A program made the translations under genes and the position numbers. A DNA stretch of 64,000 nucleotides, from assembly GCA_035610365.1 (NCBI GenBank), contig CM069436.1, positions 10,530,937-10,594,936 of the forward strand, given 5' to 3'. Positions 55,927-64,000 of this stretch are shown piece by piece (the stretch's first letter is position 1; the number at the start of each line of letters is the position of its first letter). Under the pieces are notes generated by a model. It did not search any database and was not told the origin of the DNA. It was given only the letters and a program-made list of their open reading frames with translations. This stretch comes from Aquatica leii. Its lineage: Eukaryota > Arthropoda > Insecta > Coleoptera > Lampyridae.

Positions 55927-56498
55927 TTTAACTGAAAGAAATATTACACATGTATGTAAATATATGTAGTTCACAATGCTTACCAGTTTACAAAAGGTTT
56001 TTACAACGACAATAATCCAAAACAACAGCCAAGTTTTAATCCACAAGGGAATTAATAAGCGTGTTAAACACCTGATATGGTCATAAATGCTAAAAACGAC
56101 AAAAAAATTAAATCTAACCACAAAACGTAAAAGTGCATCATACCTAAGTGGATTTTCCTATAAGCATCGATTGATTTTACAATTGATTTTTATTGCAAAA
56201 CGATGTAAAAACATTTGCTGAGCAATAAGTTACATGTATTTACTTTACAGTTAACAGGATAAAAATGACAAACTAAGTTACCTGACAGAAAATGACAGAA
56301 CACCAAATGTAAAGTTTCCAACTAAAACTAGTATGGAATTATCAAGTAAAACAAAATTATATAAAATAAAATATGTGCAAACGCTTACAATCAGAACTGT
56401 AACTCATTTTAGTAGCACAGCAGATTTTAAAATCGATTTTTAAGAGAAAATTAAAAAATGTAAGACTAATATTTAATAGTTTATTTTAACAACATACA

Positions 56499-56650
56499 TT
56501 AAATTAAGAAAAAATCAGGACCAGTCCAACTACCACACATAGGAAAATTTTTCGGTGTTGCCACCGTATCACAAGAATTGCCGACTTGTAGCACCATATC
56601 TAATCCTCGCGTCCACTGAAGCGCATGTTCATCTCTGAGCATCCAGTAAC
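56499..56650 (-). CDS. Multicopper oxidase-related protein, last exon
   Basis: After the acceptor TTTCAAG the exon completes a Gly codon and reads 'YWMLRDEHALQWTRGLDMVL', then 'QVGNSCDTVATPKNFPMCGS' and 'WTGPDFFLI', stop at 56501-56499. Active laccases have an HCHIEWH-type copper-binding cluster in the corresponding region; here no HxH is present ('GYWMLRDEHA'). This loss, with preserved flanking laccase sequence, is characteristic of insect MCORP. AATAAA lies on - at 56485-56480, 14 bp after the stop. Confidence 0.85.
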
Positions 56651-56700
56651 CTTGAAACCCACATTAAGCATTTTTTTGAGTTTTAGATTATAGAACTTAC

Positions 56701-56919
56701 CAGGGTTATCAGCTATGAATCTAACAGCAACAACTCCATGTCTTGGAATACGTAGAGTATCTTTCAAAACAGGTTTGTTAAAATTTCTTTTAAACAAATT
56801 TCCGTTTTTGTCTAATTGTTTTAAATAGTTAATAGTTACAGGTTTTTTGAAGTTTTTGTAACCTACTATGTAAAACTTGTAGCCGTGTAGATGAAATACG
56901 GTTTCTAAAAAATCGCCAC
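56701..56919 (-). CDS. Multicopper oxidase-related protein, penultimate exon
   Basis: Acceptor TTTTTGCAG, donor GTAAGT. It encodes 'GDFLETVFHLHGYKFYIVGY', the cupredoxin domain 3 segment, then 'NGNLFKRNFNKPVLKDTLRI' and 'VVAVRFIADNP'. In laccases the segment is HPxHxHG; here the first His, a type-1 copper ligand, is replaced (TVFHLHG) while HxH remains. It joins the next exon across a 50-bp intron in phase 1. Earlier exons should lie at higher coordinates but were not found within the window. I infer a secreted protein with little or no oxidase activity. Confidence 0.85.
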
Positions 56920-57723
56920 CTGCAAAAATAATGTGTTACAAATACTAAATAAATGTCATAAATATGTGACCAATAAATAAAAAACAATTAAATTGCAAAT
57001 CAAAAAAATTATTTTGTAAAAACAGAACATTTGCTAAATTTCTTTGATGAACGACAAACATAATTTTTTAAAACAAAATATATTTTATAAATAGATTATA
57101 GTTTAGTGTTTTTTTATCATTTTTGTTATATTATTTTAGTTTTGAAATCGATATATACTAAAATGACAGATAACCAAGCACACAGCATAAAAAGTTTGTG
57201 TTTTATTTTAATTTTTGTAACATAGGTAACATTTTTGTAACAATATTTTATTACTACGCAAAACAAATTATAATTACTCAAACGTACATCACGTAGTAAT
57301 TAGCACCGTTATGATCACATTTATAAGTTCAATTACGGTTTTCATATGGTGCCATCCGTACCATACAAACGCATGAAATGTTCATTAGATTCAATTAAAT
57401 ATTGTAACTAGAACAGTATGTGTAAATAATTACTATATCAATGAATTGAGATCAATATTAGTTAAAAAATGTAAAAAAATTAATATTAACGTTAAAATAA
57501 CGTTTAAAAGTACATTGCAATAATAATAAATAAACAGTAAAAGAAAACACTAAACCTTGTTACATAAACTTTACCAAAAATTATATAGAAATTATAACAC
57601 CCAATTCTATTTTTTGTAAATTACACTTTTTCTTTTTTATTATTATAAAGGGTGTCCCAGAATATATGGACAAACTCTTGGATTCAAATAGGACCCATAA
57701 CAATAATATGACAAGTTTTTATA
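56920..57723. other. Intron of MCORP-like gene, AT-rich
   Basis: No further exon recognised. At 57648-57670 'gggtgtcccagaatatatgg' resembles the terminal repeat of another Tc1-type element next to the intact one. Confidence 0.5.
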
Positions 57724-57872
57724 CAGGGTGTCCCACGAGTACCTGTACATACTAAAATGGTATTTTCCTTAGGTCAATTTAAGTAGAAAACGTTCTATAA
57801 ACATAGGTCCAATTCGCCATAGTTACACAGATTCAAGCGTTCAAAGTTTATAACTGATCACACATTTTTTGG
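57724..57872 (+). repeat. Left terminal inverted repeat of Tc1-like element
   Basis: Begins CAGGGTGTCCCACGAG and runs to 'gatcacacattttttgg'. Inverse of 59126-59272 with scattered differences. Confidence 0.9.
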
Positions 57873-57989
57873 AAATTAATTATTCTTAGTCAACTGGGAA
57901 ACAAAAGCCGAACAATATGTCATTTATTGCTTTCTTTTCTACTAATGTCACAGTCGATTTTATTAAATGAAGTGTAATTTAAATGCAAA

Positions 57990-59057
57990 ATGCCTTCTCA
58001 TTTTTCTAAAGAAGAGTATGCTGATATCATTTACATTTATGGATTTTGTGATGGAAATGCGAGATCTGCCGTTAGGGAATATGAACGAAGATTTTCCAAC
58101 AGGAGGGTGCCAAATCACCAAACCTTTTCTTTTGTGTTTCAACATGTACGGACTCATGGTTCATTTTTATCAGTTTCAACAAGATCTGACCGTCCTGTGC
58201 AGTTAAATGTGAATGAGCAGGAAAACATTCTACAGATGGTTGATCGGAGTCCAGGGTTAAGTACTAGAAGAATTTCTTCTCGAACTGGACTCCCCCGTAT
58301 GTCAGTATGGCGAACATTACATGATGGGCTTTTGTATCCTTATCACATACAACAGGTTCAGCATCTGGAACCTGGAGATTTTGCTACCAGGTTGAATTTC
58401 TGCCACTGGCTACACGTAAATCCACAATTAGTTCCATTCATTTTATTTAGCGACGAGGCGCAATTTACTAGAGATGGAGTGAACAATACACGTAATTCTC
58501 ATTTGTGGTCATATCAAAATCCACATGGCACAACAGAAACTAACTTTCAGCGCAGATTTTGTGTTAACGTATGGTGTGGCATGATTGACGATCAACTTAT
58601 TGGACCTTTTTTCTTTGAGGAACGTCTGACAGGAGAAGCATATGCTAACTTTTTGCGAAATGAATTGCTACCGCTTTTGGAAGAAATACCTTTACTAACA
58701 AGACAACAAATGTTTCTGCAACATGATGATGGAGCTCCTCCACATTTTAGTCGGCATGTGACCGAATGTCTAAATGTTGCTTACCCCAATAGGTGGATTG
58801 GGTGTGGAGGCCCGCATGCTTGGCCACCGAGATTGCCCGATCTCACACCTTTGGACTTCTATCTGTGGGGTCATGTGAAAAGTTTAGTATACGAGGTAAA
58901 AGTTAATACCAGAGCTGAACTAATACAGCGTATCCTGGATGTGTGTCAACAAACACGGAACAACCATCAGGTGCTTCGAGCGGCTACTCGGTCCATTTTA
59001 AATCGCAGCCGTCGTTGTATTAAGGCCGAAGGAGGTCATTTTGAGCATTTGACGTGA
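57990..59057 (+). CDS. Tc1/mariner-superfamily transposase with DUF4817 N-terminus
   Basis: 355 aa, uninterrupted. It would cut and paste its own element at TA sites. The N-terminus 'FSKEEYADIIYIYGFCDGNA' with 'AVREYERRF' is the DUF4817 HTH. A second HTH holds 'GLSTRRISSRTGLPRMSVWR'. The catalytic core has 'FSDEAQF' (first Asp), 'LQHDDGAPPHFS' (second) and 'PPRLPDLTPLDFYLWG' (third, an Asp), with 36 residues between the last two by my count. The ATG at 57990 matches the family start. No nonsense or shift is present, so it may still be active or recently was. Confidence 0.93.
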   Translation: MPSHFSKEEYADIIYIYGFCDGNARSAVREYERRFSNRRVPNHQTFSFVFQHVRTHGSFLSVSTRSDRPVQLNVNEQENILQMVDRSPGLSTRRISSRTGLPRMSVWRTLHDGLLYPYHIQQVQHLEPGDFATRLNFCHWLHVNPQLVPFILFSDEAQFTRDGVNNTRNSHLWSYQNPHGTTETNFQRRFCVNVWCGMIDDQLIGPFFFEERLTGEAYANFLRNELLPLLEEIPLLTRQQMFLQHDDGAPPHFSRHVTECLNVAYPNRWIGCGGPHAWPPRLPDLTPLDFYLWGHVKSLVYEVKVNTRAELIQRILDVCQQTRNNHQVLRAATRSILNRSRRCIKAEGGHFEHLT

Positions 59058-59125
59058 TTTTTTTTGTTTGTTTTTTTTATGTTTGTTTTGTAGTTCGATT
59101 TTCTGTTTTCAATAATAATAATTTT

Positions 59126-59272
59126 CAAAAATGTGTGAGCATTTATAAACTTTGAACGCTTGTATCTGTGTAACTATGGCGAATTAGACCTATGTTTATA
59201 GGACGTTTTCTACTTAAATTGACCTAAGAAACATAGCATTTTAGTATGTACAATACCTCGTAGGACACCCTG
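59126..59272 (-). repeat. Right terminal inverted repeat of Tc1-like element
   Basis: Read on - it begins CAGGGTGTCCTACGAG, next to TA at 59273. Pairs with 57724-57872. Confidence 0.9.
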
Positions 59273-59457
59273 TATATCCACATCGATAAAATGAACTGTC
59301 TACAAAACCAAATATTTTTATTCAATATTATTTTTATTGAATAATTTTGTATGTCAGCTTAACATGAGCTTCTTCTACTTGATCATTATTTTGCGACGGT
59401 AGAACGACGATAGATAGTCATTTTCAATAAGTTTTTTCGATTTTGAAGTTCCTGTTC

Positions 59458-59660
59458 TCAAAATACTAGACTAAAATATAGTAGTGCCCTATTATGCATA
59501 AAACACATAGCACGTTGTATTGCTAGAGATAAATCTTCTAAAAATTCTGACAAATTATATTGAAAAAATTCCAAATAAATTTCCTTAGTTAATCTTCTTG
59601 GCAAAACAATGTTGCCCGATTGTTTCGGTCTACACGTTGATGTGTTCAAATTGATGCTGA
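59458..59660 (-). pseudogene. Tc1/mariner-like transposase fragment
   Basis: The - strand reads 'NIVLPRRLTKEIYLEFFQY', 'NLSEFLEDLSLAIQRAMCFM' and then 'HNRAL', matching the segment leading to the second catalytic Asp (normally WFMHDGAPPH). Only about 60 residues survive and the Asp itself is lost. Confidence 0.6.
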
Positions 59661-60099
59661 TGACGAATTATAATAAAAGCATGGAAATTTTCCTCTGCGC
59701 ATAAATTCCAATTACGAAAGTATATAATGCCGTTTCTAAAAAATTCAGTTTCGTCCGTAAAGGAAACTCAATCAAAAAATTTTGCATTGTTTTTGTGTCG
59801 ATCTTAAACTCAGTTAAAAAATTGAATCCTTTGCAAAAAGTCTTCAAGAAGAAACGCATAGATTTTCTAAAGATTAAGAAAAAAAATTCCGCAAAAAAAT
59901 TTAAAAAATGCAACAAAAAGAAATAACATTATTATTGTAGAAAAAGTTGATCTTGGTGTAAAAATTGCAAAAGCATCAAAAAAATAAGATGATGAGTGGG
60001 TCTTAAAAATTGAAGATTGCATTTCTGACACTGGCTTAGTAGTAGTAGACGCGAGATATTATTAATTTTGCCAAAACAAAACTCTACTTGTCCTTAATA
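59661..60099. other. AT-rich DNA, no gene recognised
   Basis: A - strand frame at 59916-59668 (82 aa) is Phe/Leu/Lys-rich and unremarkable. Confidence 0.5.
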
Positions 60100-60137
60100 C
60101 AAAAAAGGGTAAAAAGTACATCACAATTGAGAATGTT

Positions 60138-60461
60138 ATGAAACAATTTTTTAGATATTTTCACGAGAACGCAGAAAAGCAACAGTTTTTTTGGAAGAAC
60201 TGTTATCATCGAGTCTTTGCAGTGCTAAAAACAGTAATTTTTAACGACAAAGAAAACTTCTTAGATGTACATAGAAAAAAATGTGCTGATCTTGCAAATG
60301 CAATAATAGCAGCATTGAAACCGCAGTCATTCGTTTCCTCATTATGGAACAACATCAGTGTTTATCTTTATCATAAATTTAGATCAAAACAACAGATTGA
60401 TGCTCACTTTTGGGTTTGCAACATCTTACTAGCAGGTGGCCTATTTGGAAAACTTCCATGA
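60138..60461 (+). CDS. Uncharacterised open frame, 107 aa, possibly fragmentary
   Basis: I do not recognise this protein. It starts 'MKQFFRYFHENAEKQQFFWK', contains 'DVHRKKCADLANAIIAALK' and 'RSKQQIDAHFWVCNILLAGG', and stops at 60461. The upstream sequence (59940-60130) is coding-like in broken frames ('SDTGLVVVDARYY'), suggesting that it is the tail of a longer, decayed gene. It is rich in aromatic and charged residues, with no signal peptide or membrane segment. It lies between Tc1-like remnants and a BEL element, so a transposon origin is likely. Confidence 0.35.
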   Translation: MKQFFRYFHENAEKQQFFWKNCYHRVFAVLKTVIFNDKENFLDVHRKKCADLANAIIAALKPQSFVSSLWNNISVYLYHKFRSKQQIDAHFWVCNILLAGGLFGKLP

Positions 60462-60587
60462 CGTCACATTATTGATAATGTTATTATCTTATACACCGTC
60501 AAGGGTTGAAAACCTGCAGGATTATCCCTTTTTTGAAGATTAACTACGACAAACACTGAGGAAAGTCGAAGGGAAACGCTGCGCATT

Positions 60588-61251
60588 TGTGCTAAGGAGA
60601 CCTTTTACTTGTGGTAACATTATATGCTCGTTTAGATTGGGTTTAATATTACTCAAGTACGGAATTAGCTAATCCCCTACTGGATAAAACCTAACTGTGA
60701 GTATTACTATTTTAATTTTTTTCTTAGATTTGTATTTTGGTGGTCATGTCGTTTATGATCGTACGTGCATGTTAAGTTAACACAATTAATAATATTTTTG
60801 TGCTTCACGAACTCATAACCAGTGCGCGTTGAGTCTCGAAGACTTAAATTGTTTGTTTGTCTTCAATTTTAAGATTTGCTAATATAAATTCAGACGTTAC
60901 GTTTATGTAAAAGTTTAGACCGACAGGGTCAGCTTGTTGTACGGTGTGTTGCTCACTATTCGACGCAACTTATAATTCATTCGACCCACGTATTAATATT
61001 TGCGAAAACTTACATTTATATACTTTCTTCATCTTCTGTGATAAAATAAATATATGTATTCTCTGTTATTACTTCTGTGCTGTTATTTATTCTTTTCCAG
61101 CTACAGGTAGAGTTACATGGTATCTCCCTAATTAATATTTTTTCGTCTTGGCGCTTTTTTTAGATTTACGTTATAATTTCGCATAACAACGATCCCTCTC
61201 CGTTACAAGAAGACCAGCGTAACAATTTATTCTTGGCGGTCCAACTCGAGG
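60588..61251 (+). mobile_element. Candidate BEL/Pao 5' LTR and primer-binding site
   Basis: TGGCGGTCCAACTCGAGGA at 61234 resembles a primer-binding site. The preceding 640 bp begin TGTGCTAAGG and end GCGTAACA (61224), a TG...CA pair, and contain AATAAA at about 61046. No second LTR is in the window because the element runs off the end, so this is a proposal. Confidence 0.4.
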
Positions 61252-62499
61252 AAGCTGATTTTCTCGTAACATACTAGATTATTTATAAGCATGTAATCCG
61301 TATTTGCCAATTTGTTATTTTAAAAATAAAAAAAAGTTATTCCAAACGCAACAGCACACATATTTCAAATGCTAAATATAATTAATTTCTTTGTTTTTAT
61401 TTTTTCTACTATAGGCTAATTAAAAAGTTAAGTATAAAAATTGTTTTAAACTCTTTTGTATAAATGTTTAATCCGCAACATATTTAATTTGATTTCAACT
61501 CGCTAGAAAAGGTATGCCGCTTTTGTTATAAAACGTTCTATAAAAACTGCCATAAAAGCTGAAATACAATTATATAATAAAAACTCACGAAAACTTCATC
61601 ACAAGAAAAATCAGAAAATGTATTCACTTGTTTTCTCTTTATTACGAATGTTATTTTAGTATAATATAAAATGAACGTTACCATAAGAACAAACTGTTTT
61701 TCAAGTTCTGCTGAATTCCTATGAGATTTCGAATTATTTAATAAAGAACATGCAATTCGCCCAGAAATAAAAATAAAGTGCAAGCATGTTTTATGCATTG
61801 CTTTTATATCGATTCTTGCAAAGTATAAACACGTAATTTTTTCTATTAATGTTTTAATTAAACAGACTAGGTAATTTTTCTATTTATAATATATTTTAAA
61901 ATGATACAAGAGATAAAAAGCTGCCTGCATTTCAGCAGCTTATTTGTGATAGCAATATTGAATACTTAACCGCTTAATTTTCAGCAGTTTTAAGGAGATG
62001 TTTTTGATATGCCATTAGCTCGCATATTGGAAACACTGGAATAAGTACCCTCTTTTTTTAATATTTAATTATTTGTTTCGGTGTCGGTCGTATACATCAA
62101 CGACTAGACATATACGCCTTAACTTACCCAACCTTTTTCGCACTTATCTATCGAGTTATAACGGTCACCAACTCTAATTTTCCGAATGCAACGTTAAGCC
62201 ATTCTTGATTTACGTATACGCAATGTTGCTTAATTTCAAAATCCGTTAAAACTAATTTTACTGTGATCTTAGTTGCGAATTATTATGTGCTGTGTATTTC
62301 TTTTTTTATTGTGTTTTTATTCATTTTATTTTACCGTTGTACTTGTTGATACACTTATGTTGTTTCATTTTTTACCTTAAGCGTTGTCAGGTAAAAACAA
62401 GCAGCTGAAGATTTATTTCTGTCCGTTTTGGATTTTTTTTTAACTTGAGTTACAATTGGCACATTAAAGACAATCTGCCATTTTCCAACGCTTGCTCAG
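61252..62499. other. Leader region before BEL gag
   Basis: No gene recognised. AT-rich with short frames only. Confidence 0.45.
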
Positions 62500-63383
62500 T
62501 TTAGGAGAGGTTATACCGAATTAGAAGTTAAAGCCGAAATTCTTTTAGAAAATAATGTTACTAAAAGTAGCGTGGTAATAAATTCAAATAATTCATTTGC
62601 TTCAAGCGGCTTTCACTAGCAAGACCGAGCTAAGCTTCCCGTCATATCTTTGCCAAAGTTTGACAAAACTCATCAAGCTATCGAAGTTTTTTTGAAGTTT
62701 TTGAAGCCCTAGTAGGAAACAATGAAAATCTAAACGATACAGAAAAGTTTTTATATTTATAAAACTGTGCTGCTAGACAAAATTATTGGCGAGTTAAAAA
62801 CCAACGAGAATAATTATCACGTATCAATTTTTATCTAATAGATGCAATATAATTGAAGAAACTTGTAGCATTGTTTTGAAAGGCCCGCCAGGAAATCCAA
62901 GTAGGTCATTTTGGTGGCAAAAAATTTATTTCTGAAGCCAAGAATTTTTCATTCACTTTGGCACAATCGTCTAGTTCTTCCTTTCTTTGTAAAGAACAAT
63001 ATTTTTTAAGCAATGGTTCATCATTCTTGACTTTGTCAACTCGAACTCGTTTTAATAAAGTAAGAGCATTTAAGTTCTGTGCCATTTGTCTTCGCCACAA
63101 CAATAAATCTAAATGCACGTCTACTTTAAATTGCAAATTTTGTAAGCAGCGTCATAATCATCTACTGTGTTTGAAGAGTCCTGCTCAACCTAATACGAAT
63201 TCTACCATAGATGTTGAAACTTTAACTGATTCTGCCAGCGTCTCTTTAGACTCTACAGAAAATAATATATTTGTATCTGGCAACACAGAGTCTTCCGTTT
63301 GTGGTTTTTCTAGAGCTTCCAAAGTCTTATTGTCTACTGTCCAGGTTAATATTCTTAACGGTGATAAATGTTTAACAGTTTGA
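62500..63383 (+). pseudogene. BEL/Pao Gag (DUF1759 type), broken
   Basis: Broken frames at 62640-62830 read 'LPVISLPKFDKTHQAIEVF' and 'NENLNDTQKF'-like text, the DUF1759 region of BEL/Pao Gag. The frame 62958-63383 is open for 141 aa and holds the zinc knuckles 'CAICLRHNNKSKC' and 'CKFCKQRHNHLLC'. It ends in a TGA at 63381 that lies within the Gag-Pol reading frame, directly before the protease. Confidence 0.8.
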
Positions 63384-64000
63384 GGTCTATTAGATTCGGG
63401 GTCTCAGCACAACTTTATTTCAGAAAAGGTTTATGAAAGGTTGAATATTCCATTCAATGCTATTAATTTAACTCTAAAAGGAATTAATAGCGTTATTTCT
63501 ACATGTTCAAAGTACACATCTATTCATTTACAATCTACAACTGGTAGATTCAATTTGAATATTGATTGTTTAATAGTTCCTACAATCACAGATAAATTAC
63601 TAAAAGTCTGTTTCAACAAGGATCTTCTTAACGTACCTTCTCACTTACGTCTAGCAGACAGCTCATATCATAAACCCGGAGATATTGATCTATTAATTGG
63701 TTCGTCTATTTTTTATAAATTATTATTACCGGATCAAGTATCTCTAGGTGCATCTATACCTATTTTGCAAAATACATTGCTTAGTTGGGTCGTTTCTGGT
63801 AACTTGATAAGCTGTTCTTCAAAGGCGGACAACATTAGTGACGTTAGTATTTGTTGCCATTTGACAGATCAATAAATCTAATTTTGGTCAGTCATTGACT
63901 AAATTTTGGGACTTAGACAATCATAAACCTGTTTCAAGGTTATCTTTGCTTTCCCCACAAGAAAGGTTCTGTGAAGGCCAATTTTTGGAATCAATTCGTG
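63384..64000 (+). pseudogene. BEL/Pao Pol start: DUF1758 aspartic protease, cut by window end
   Basis: In the same frame as gag, 'GLLDSGSQHNFISEKVYERL' gives the DSG active site of the BEL protease, followed by 'DLLIGSSIFYKLLLP' and 'NTLLSWVVSGNL', the conserved end of the domain. After a frameshift at about 63870 the pol linker continues, including 'LTKFWDLDNHKPVSR' and 'ERFCEGQFLESI', to the edge. RT, RNase H and integrase would lie beyond 64000. Confidence 0.85.

Larger units (their letters stand above)
57724..59272 (+). mobile_element. Tc1/mariner-like DNA transposon, apparently complete
   Basis: 1,549 bp, flanked by TA on both sides (57722-57723 and 59273-59274). Long terminal inverted repeats of about 148 bp (57724-57872 and 59126-59272) begin CAGGGTGTCC and are roughly 90% alike by eye. 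The single gene is intact. This is the best-preserved transposon in the window. Confidence 0.92.

Noticed and set aside
57290..57400. Possible further exon of the MCORP-like gene on the - strand
   Set aside because: I translated all three frames; none gives a laccase segment with splice sites.

Overview
This window is AT-rich nuclear DNA of an animal, almost certainly an insect. It has two intron-containing protein genes, 47-53 bp introns beside introns of 14-26 kb, and a dense, mostly decayed set of eukaryotic transposons (Ty3/Gypsy, BEL/Pao, a LINE, Penelope-like, Helitron, hAT, piggyBac, pogo, Tc1/mariner-like and Polinton-type). The order of insect cannot be fixed from the sequence. No bacterial-type operons, rRNA, tRNA or CRISPR arrays were seen.

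Host genes. (1) A sodium/chloride-coupled SLC6 transporter of the GABA/glycine-transporter type lies on the + strand. Nine exons between 8757 and 52529 can be joined with correct splice sites and phases; the N-terminal exon(s) lie outside the window or were not found. (2) A multicopper-oxidase-like gene lies on the - strand; its last two exons (56919-56701 and 56650-56499) run convergently towards the transporter. The copper-ligand cluster normally found near the C-terminus is missing, which fits the insect multicopper oxidase-related protein (MCORP).

Layout. 1-1913 is T/G-rich and LTR-leader-like. 3729-5545 (-) is a dead hAT transposase. 6800-7745 is a Penelope-like GIY-YIG remnant. 8757-10080 holds transporter exons 1-3. 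The 14.7-kb intron then holds a Penelope RT fragment (10345-10825), a broken Gypsy element (about 11040-16225, with a 1-kb insertion), a Helitron fragment joined in frame to the Gypsy integrase (16226-16600), a second Gypsy element carrying an OARD1-like macrodomain plus CCCH zinc finger (19208-22400), and a decayed Tc1-like transposase. 24765-25467 holds exons 4-6. The 26.5-kb intron contains a foldback repeat, a strikingly purine-rich LINE (about 26340-30640) and a piggyBac-like element (about 32956-49795) that is itself split by a 14.4-kb palindromic element. Exons 7-9 follow (51952-52529), then a pogo-like element, the MCORP exons, an apparently intact Tc1/mariner-like element (57724-59272) and the start of a BEL/Pao element that runs off the right end.

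The most exciting object is at 33588-48019. It is a giant inverted repeat with arms of 7.3 and 7.0 kb around an 82-bp loop. Each arm carries one protein-primed-type family-B DNA polymerase gene and no integrase, ATPase, protease or capsid gene that I can recognise. Its ends start with AG and finish with CT, and it is flanked by a 6-bp direct repeat GGTAAA, which is the Polinton/Maverick integration signature. It lies inside, and in phase with, a piggyBac transposase reading frame. The centre of the palindrome is packed with iteron-like repeats and a 41-bp minisatellite. It looks like a palindromic, polymerase-only Polinton derivative that may arise by snap-back protein-primed replication and integrate with enzymes supplied in trans; the mechanism is inference.
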